This document shows, piece after piece, positions 59,850-64,000 of a stretch of DNA of 64,000 nucleotides. The DNA lies in NCBI GenBank assembly GCA_964554795.1, contig CAZKQB010000005.1, positions 1 through 64,000 on the forward strand, read 5' to 3'. The DNA comes from SFHK01 sp964554795. Its GTDB lineage: Bacteria; Bacillota; Clostridia; Christensenellales; Aristaeellaceae. Position numbers and translations under genes: made by a program. Position 1 is the first letter of the stretch, and each line of letters begins with the position of its first letter. The notes under the pieces were generated by a model, which worked only from the letters and a program-made list of their open reading frames with translations, did not search any database and was not told the origin of the DNA.

Positions 59850-62800
59850 TTACAGTACGCGGCGTCCCCAGGAGAACACGCGGTTGTAATAGGAATTGGA
59901 CAGACTTGAGATAACGACCTTGGCCTGACCGGAGGAGGCATGAATGAACTTTCCGCTGCCAAGATAGATGCCTACGTGGTCGCTCAGGTCATTGTCGGCG
60001 ATGGTATTGAAGCACACGATGTCGCCGCGCTTCAGGTTGCTAATGCCCTCGATCTTCTTGCCGTCGTTGTAACCGACCGCCTGTGCGGAGCGGCGCAGGG
60101 ATACGCCAACCTTCGCGTAGCAGTACTTCGTGAAGCCGGAGCAGTCGAAGGTGTTGGGGCCGGCCGTCGCGTACACATAGGGCTTGCCCAGCTGCTGCTT
60201 GGCGATTTCAATAACCTTCTCGATCTTCTCCGACGAGGTTCCGCTCATGGGATCGGCGCTCGGGTCGGTGGAGTGAGAGGAATTGCCGCCGGTTCCGCTG
60301 CTGCTCGTCGTGCCCGTCACGGCCGAGCCGGTATTTTTGGGCGCGGAGGAGGAAAATAGGCTCGCAAGCGTTGCCTTGTCGGCGGTGCCGGTTTCGGTCA
60401 GCTTTGCCACACTCTGATACAGCTTTACGGCCTTTTCGGTGATCGAGCCATATTCGCCGTCGATGCTGGCGCTCAGGTAGCCCTTCTGCGTCAGGCGGGT
60501 TTGCAGGCGCGTGACGCTCGAACCAGTGTCTCCCTTGGAGAGAGCGGTGGAGCGGATCGGCGAGACTGGTGCATAGCCGCCGTACAGCACGCGTAGCAGG
60601 GCGGTGTCCGCATTGCCGGTGGCCTCAACGCCTAGCTCCTTCTGCAGGCGTTCGACGGCGGTTTTTGTGATGGTGCCGTAGTTGCCGGCGGGAATGCCGT
60701 CGAAGTAGCCCAGTTCCTCCAGTGCCTTTTGCAGCTTGAGCACGCTGCTGCTGGAGCTGTCTCCGGATTTCAGCGGGCTGTAATCGTCGTTGCTCAGATA
60801 CTTGCGCAGCACATAGCCCTCCGAGCCGTCCAGATTTACGCGCGCCCACTTGCTGGTGTATGCGGTAACCTTCACGTCGGCGGCTAGGGCAAGCGTGGTC
60901 ATTACATCCGCATCCTCAAGCGCAAGCTTGTATACCTTTGCGCCGGAGTGGATGACGGTAGCCGTCAATGTCTTTACGGTCGGGGAGGTGAACTCGTCGG
61001 TTTTGACGTTCAGAGCCTCCAGCGGCATGTAGCCCTGATTGCTACCTTTTTTCACCAGCGCCCACTTGTCGTCCCGCGCGAGCACGGTGACCGTCGCACC
61101 CTTCTTGAGGCTACCGAGTGATGCGGACCTTGTGTGCGCGTAGGCATACACGGTGGAATTTTTGCTCACGGTGGCCTCGAGAGACTCCGTCGCCTTCAGC
61201 GTGAATTCGCTCATCAGGTGAACGCTGCTGCGCGGAACGTAGCCCTTCTGGCTGCCGCTGGAAATCAGGCACCAGCCGTCGTCATAGCCCAGAAGCGTGA
61301 CGAGCGCGTATTTCGAAAGCGTCGCCTTTACGGAGCTGCCTGTGCTCGCATACTGATACAGCTTTGTGTCTGCGGACAGGATGGCTTCCTGCTTCGTGGT
61401 TTCATCAAGCGTGGGCTGTTGTGCGAGCGTCAGGCAGGAAAGCGGGCAATAGCCCTTGTTGCTGCCGCGCTGAATCAGTGCCCAATTGTCCTTGGTGGCG
61501 AGCACCTTGACTTCAAGGCCAACGGATACCGTGCCCACCGTCCGCTCGGACTTGAGCATGAAGGGATACACGCTGGTCTTCTTCGAGACTGTCGCGGTGA
61601 CGGACATGGATTCCTTCAGCGTGACGGAGGCTTGCGTGAGAACGCTCAACGGGTCACGGACATAGCCGGTGCTGTCGCCGGACTTGATCATGGCCCAGCT
61701 GCCGCTGGATCCGCACAGCGTGACGGAGGTACCGCTCTTCAGAGTTGCGAGAACCTTGGAGCTCTTGTCGTTCTTTGCATACACCTTCGTGGAGTCTTCC
61801 GCAATGACGACGGCGACGGGATCGCACGCGACGATCGGGTCGTCCGGCTTCGCGGTGGGCTGCACGGAGGGGTACAGCGTGATGGCGGACTTCTTCACAT
61901 AGCCGATATTCTTGCCGTTTTCAAGCTTTACCCAGCCGTCCTTCTCGGAAAGCGCCGTGAAGGTAATGCCGCGGTGCAGCGTGGCCAGAACCCTGGAAGA
62001 GGTGGAAGGGGAGGCGTAAACCTTTGTGCCGTCCGCATTCAGCGTGCACAGGCAGTTCAAGGACGTCTCCTGCGATTCACTGGAGGTTTCGATCTTCATT
62101 GCAGAGGCGGAGGCATAGCCGGTGCGTCCCTTGTATTCAATGTAGGCGATACCGTTTTTCACGGCATGGACGGTGATCTTCGTTCCAGCGCTCAGGTACC
62201 CCAGCGAGGTGTCGCTGGCCGACGGGCCGATGCGTACGACCGCGCGCTTGGATACGGTGGCTGTCCGCGCCATCGCCGTTTCCCAGCCGGGTGCGAGAGT
62301 GGCGCTTGTCTGCTTTGTGGGGGCAGGCGTGGCCGTAGGGGAGGGCGTCGCTGTGGGCTTTACGGTGGGCGTCGCCGTGGCACCGTAGGTGATGTCCAGC
62401 CCGCGCTTATTTACATAGCCGACGTTCTTGCCCTTCTGAACCTTTGCCCAGCCGCCGCTTACGGCCAGCACCGTTACGCGGTCGCCGTCGGTCAGCGAGC
62501 CGAGCTTCGAGCTGGACGTGGATGCGGTCTTGTAAACGTACAGGACGTCCACGTTTACTGTGCCGATGCCGGACAGGCTTTCGGGTGCGGGTGTGGCGGT
62601 AGGAGTGGGTGTAGCCGTGGGCTTTGCGGTGGGTGTGGCGGTTACGCCGAAGGTGATGTTCAGCATGTGCCGGTTTACATAGCCGGTTTTGCTGCCGACC
62701 TGAATGTTTGCCCAGCTGCTGTTCGAGTCCAGCACGGTTACGCGGTCGCCCTTCTTCAGAGAACCGAGCTTTGCGGACGACGTGCTTGCCTTCTCATAGA

Positions 62801-63644
62801 CAGACAGCGTCTTCACATTTACGACGCCCAGACCAGAGGTCTTCGCAGTGGAGGTCGTTGGCTTCGGGTTCAGCAGGCGGAAATCCTCCACCAGAGCGAA
62901 ACCGAAGCGATCCTTGTATTCGATGTAGGCGATCTCTTCCTTTTCGTCCATGGCGTGCACGATAAATTTCGTGCCCTTTTTCAGCGTGCCGAGCTTTTCG
63001 TCCTGCTTCGTGGGGCCGTCCCGGACGATCATTTTGTCGGCGGTGACGATGGCGTCCTCGGATTCCTTCGTGTCAGCCCATTCTACATACGGCGTGGGCG
63101 AGGGCTTTTTTGTCGCCGCAGGGGTGGGCGTGGCGGCGGCCTTCGTGTCGATGGTTAGGCCGCTTTTCAGCACATAGCCGATTCGATCGCCGTTTTCAAC
63201 GCGCGCCCAGTCGCCCTTCGTTGCGAGCACGGTGATCGTTGCGCCCTTTTTCAGCGCGCCGATGGACTTGGAGGACTTGTCAGCGCTTGCATATACCTTC
63301 AGCGAGGAGGCAGTGACCGTTCCAAGACCTGACAGGCTCTTTTCCGGCTCTGCCGTCTCCGTAGACAGACGCGTCATATCGGAAACGCGCGCATAGCCGC
63401 GCTTTCCCTTGTATTCGATGAAGGCGATACCGTTTTTATGGTTGAGCACCGTGACGGTGGTGCCCTTCTTCAGCGTGCCGATGCGGGAATCCTCCACAGT
63501 CGGGCCGCTGCGCACAACCATTGAAGCCGAGGTGACGACCGCTTGAAAGCTGTCGGCCAAGGCTACAATGGGCAGCGAGGTCAGGCACAATGCGAGCAGC
63601 AGACATAAGATGCCGGCCTTCCGTAGGTAGTGCTTGCGTTCCAT
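59850..63644 (-). CDS. Large exported NlpC/P60 peptidoglycan hydrolase with 12 SH3-like repeats
   Basis: A 1264-residue protein. It has a signal peptide (about 1-30, ending VALADS) and 12 bacterial SH3-like repeats of about 60 residues, several separated by PTATPTPTATP linkers. Two peptidoglycan_binding_1 units (LKLQKALEELGYFDGIPAGN and VTRLQTRLTQKGYLSASIDG) and a C-terminal NlpC/P60 domain follow. Catalytic residues are intact: Cys in NTFDCSGFTKYCY, His in LSDHVGIYLG and a third polar residue after FIHASS. It cuts stem-peptide bonds in the wall. Repeats alternate between a Trp-containing type and an AFIEYKG type. The start is ATG 63644 behind AAGGAG; it has its own promoter. Confidence 0.95.
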   Translation of the reverse strand: MERKHYLRKAGILCLLLALCLTSLPIVALADSFQAVVTSASMVVRSGPTVEDSRIGTLKKGTTVTVLNHKNGIAFIEYKGKRGYARVSDMTRLSTETAEPEKSLSGLGTVTASSLKVYASADKSSKSIGALKKGATITVLATKGDWARVENGDRIGYVLKSGLTIDTKAAATPTPAATKKPSPTPYVEWADTKESEDAIVTADKMIVRDGPTKQDEKLGTLKKGTKFIVHAMDEKEEIAYIEYKDRFGFALVEDFRLLNPKPTTSTAKTSGLGVVNVKTLSVYEKASTSSAKLGSLKKGDRVTVLDSNSSWANIQVGSKTGYVNRHMLNITFGVTATPTAKPTATPTPTATPAPESLSGIGTVNVDVLYVYKTASTSSSKLGSLTDGDRVTVLAVSGGWAKVQKGKNVGYVNKRGLDITYGATATPTVKPTATPSPTATPAPTKQTSATLAPGWETAMARTATVSKRAVVRIGPSASDTSLGYLSAGTKITVHAVKNGIAYIEYKGRTGYASASAMKIETSSESQETSLNCLCTLNADGTKVYASPSTSSRVLATLHRGITFTALSEKDGWVKLENGKNIGYVKKSAITLYPSVQPTAKPDDPIVACDPVAVVIAEDSTKVYAKNDKSSKVLATLKSGTSVTLCGSSGSWAMIKSGDSTGYVRDPLSVLTQASVTLKESMSVTATVSKKTSVYPFMLKSERTVGTVSVGLEVKVLATKDNWALIQRGSNKGYCPLSCLTLAQQPTLDETTKQEAILSADTKLYQYASTGSSVKATLSKYALVTLLGYDDGWCLISSGSQKGYVPRSSVHLMSEFTLKATESLEATVSKNSTVYAYAHTRSASLGSLKKGATVTVLARDDKWALVKKGSNQGYMPLEALNVKTDEFTSPTVKTLTATVIHSGAKVYKLALEDADVMTTLALAADVKVTAYTSKWARVNLDGSEGYVLRKYLSNDDYSPLKSGDSSSSSVLKLQKALEELGYFDGIPAGNYGTITKTAVERLQKELGVEATGNADTALLRVLYGGYAPVSPIRSTALSKGDTGSSVTRLQTRLTQKGYLSASIDGEYGSITEKAVKLYQSVAKLTETGTADKATLASLFSSSAPKNTGSAVTGTTSSSGTGGNSSHSTDPSADPMSGTSSEKIEKVIEIAKQQLGKPYVYATAGPNTFDCSGFTKYCYAKVGVSLRRSAQAVGYNDGKKIEGISNLKRGDIVCFNTIADNDLSDHVGIYLGSGKFIHASSGQAKVVISSLSNSYYNRVFSWGRRVL

Positions 63645-63710
63645 TTCATTACTCCTTATGCAGAAATAAATATTACGCCTGTATTTCACATACATACGCA
63701 TGCTGAATAC

Positions 63711-63739
63711 ATTATAAACCAAATTGACGCATCTTGCAA
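63711..63739 (-). promoter_or_regulatory. Promoter of the NlpC/P60 gene
   Basis: On the minus strand: TTGCAA (63739-63734), 17-nt spacer, TATAAT (63716-63711), about 65 bp before the start. Confidence 0.75.
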
Positions 63740-64000
63740 TACCTGATCAATAAAAATACGAGGATGAATATCGGATGCGAAAACGGCTGTATGCGGCTAT
63801 TTTTTGGAGAATGAGGGACGTTTTTGAAAAGTGATTTCAAAAACGGAAATCTTTGGAAATATATCGATGCACAATAATGAGCAAAATAATCAAAAAGAAA
63901 AAGAACAACGCTTCAAAAAACAATAAATGCGCAACCTACAAACGAAAGTTTGTAATATTTTCTCCATGCACAGGGACTCCGGCATTCGGTATAATAGGAT
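63740..64000. other. Intergenic end of the window with two hairpins and a promoter
   Basis: A perfect 11-bp inverted repeat, CGTTTTTGAAA with TTTCAAAAACG, lies at 63819-63845. A 7-bp hairpin with a GAAA tetraloop (TACAAAC-GAAA-GTTTGTA) lies at 63937-63954. TGCACA (63967-63972), 17 nt, TATAAT (63990-63995) preceded by GG is a plus-strand promoter for a gene outside the window. The stretch is A/T-rich and no gene is seen. Confidence 0.55.

Noticed and set aside
61134..63158. 674-codon plus-strand frame opposite the NlpC/P60 gene
   Set aside because: Shadow of the repetitive SH3 coding sequence; the minus strand carries signal peptide, repeats and catalytic domain.

Overview
The window looks like chromosome of a Gram-positive, probably anaerobic and host-associated member of the Bacillota (class Clostridia; a Christensenellales-like gut lineage is my best guess, not proven). 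The reasons are: GGAGG-type ribosome sites with frequent TTG/GTG starts; comEC followed directly by holA; DacF-type carboxypeptidases; a YitT protein; XpaC-like, HelD and Tex proteins; sugar importers of the CUT1 class; a late B12 pathway; many wall-associated proteins built from SH3 and peptidoglycan-binding repeats joined by Pro/Thr linkers. No outer-membrane genes, rRNA, tRNA or CRISPR were seen.

Layout. 0.5-5.9 kb: zinc-ribbon membrane protein, formylglycine-type sulfatase, a decayed sugar O-acetyltransferase, an AlkP-fold hydrolase and an AraC regulator. 6.5-12.6 kb: an IS630-like DNA-binding fragment, a polysaccharide deacetylase operon with a DUF4965/glutaminase-A-like protein, a duplicated EamA transporter and a YitT protein. 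12.7-20.3 kb: a Gln/Pro-repeat protein, a very acidic tail-anchored repeat protein and two D,D-carboxypeptidases. 20.4-25.1 kb: metallo-beta-lactamase fold protein, comEC, holA and a secreted protein. 25.3-31.4 kb: an accessory-looking stretch with a membrane-anchored XRE regulator, tandem palindromes, gene remnants, a gene broken at a C6 tract, small secreted proteins, a ferredoxin-like protein, threonine aldolase and a YgjV protein.

31.6-37.7 kb (minus strand): a dextran/isomaltooligosaccharide module with GH66 dextranase, binding protein, two permeases and a LacI regulator. Near-identical palindromic operators sit in front of the regulator and of the dextranase, so the circuit can be read from sequence. 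No ATPase is present; a shared MsmK-type ATPase elsewhere is implied. 37.8-42.0 kb (minus strand): cobT-cobU-cobS-cobU-like-cobC-TIM barrel, which covers assembly of the B12 nucleotide loop and is coupled by 4-bp overlaps.

42.2-48.0 kb is the least familiar part: a STAND/NB-ARC NTPase with an unrecognised N-terminal domain and TPR-like C-terminus, expressed from a strong promoter that carries an inverted repeat between -35 and -10. It is followed by three overlapping genes for exported proteins (WSxW-repeat surface protein, thioredoxin-fold protein, small OB-like protein).

48.1-64.0 kb (mostly minus strand): Tex, a small membrane protein, an XpaC-like protein, HelD-like helicase, a 1345-residue zinc-ribbon/degenerate-kinase/SH3 protein, a HAD-dTMP kinase fusion and a 1264-residue SH3-NlpC/P60 hydrolase.
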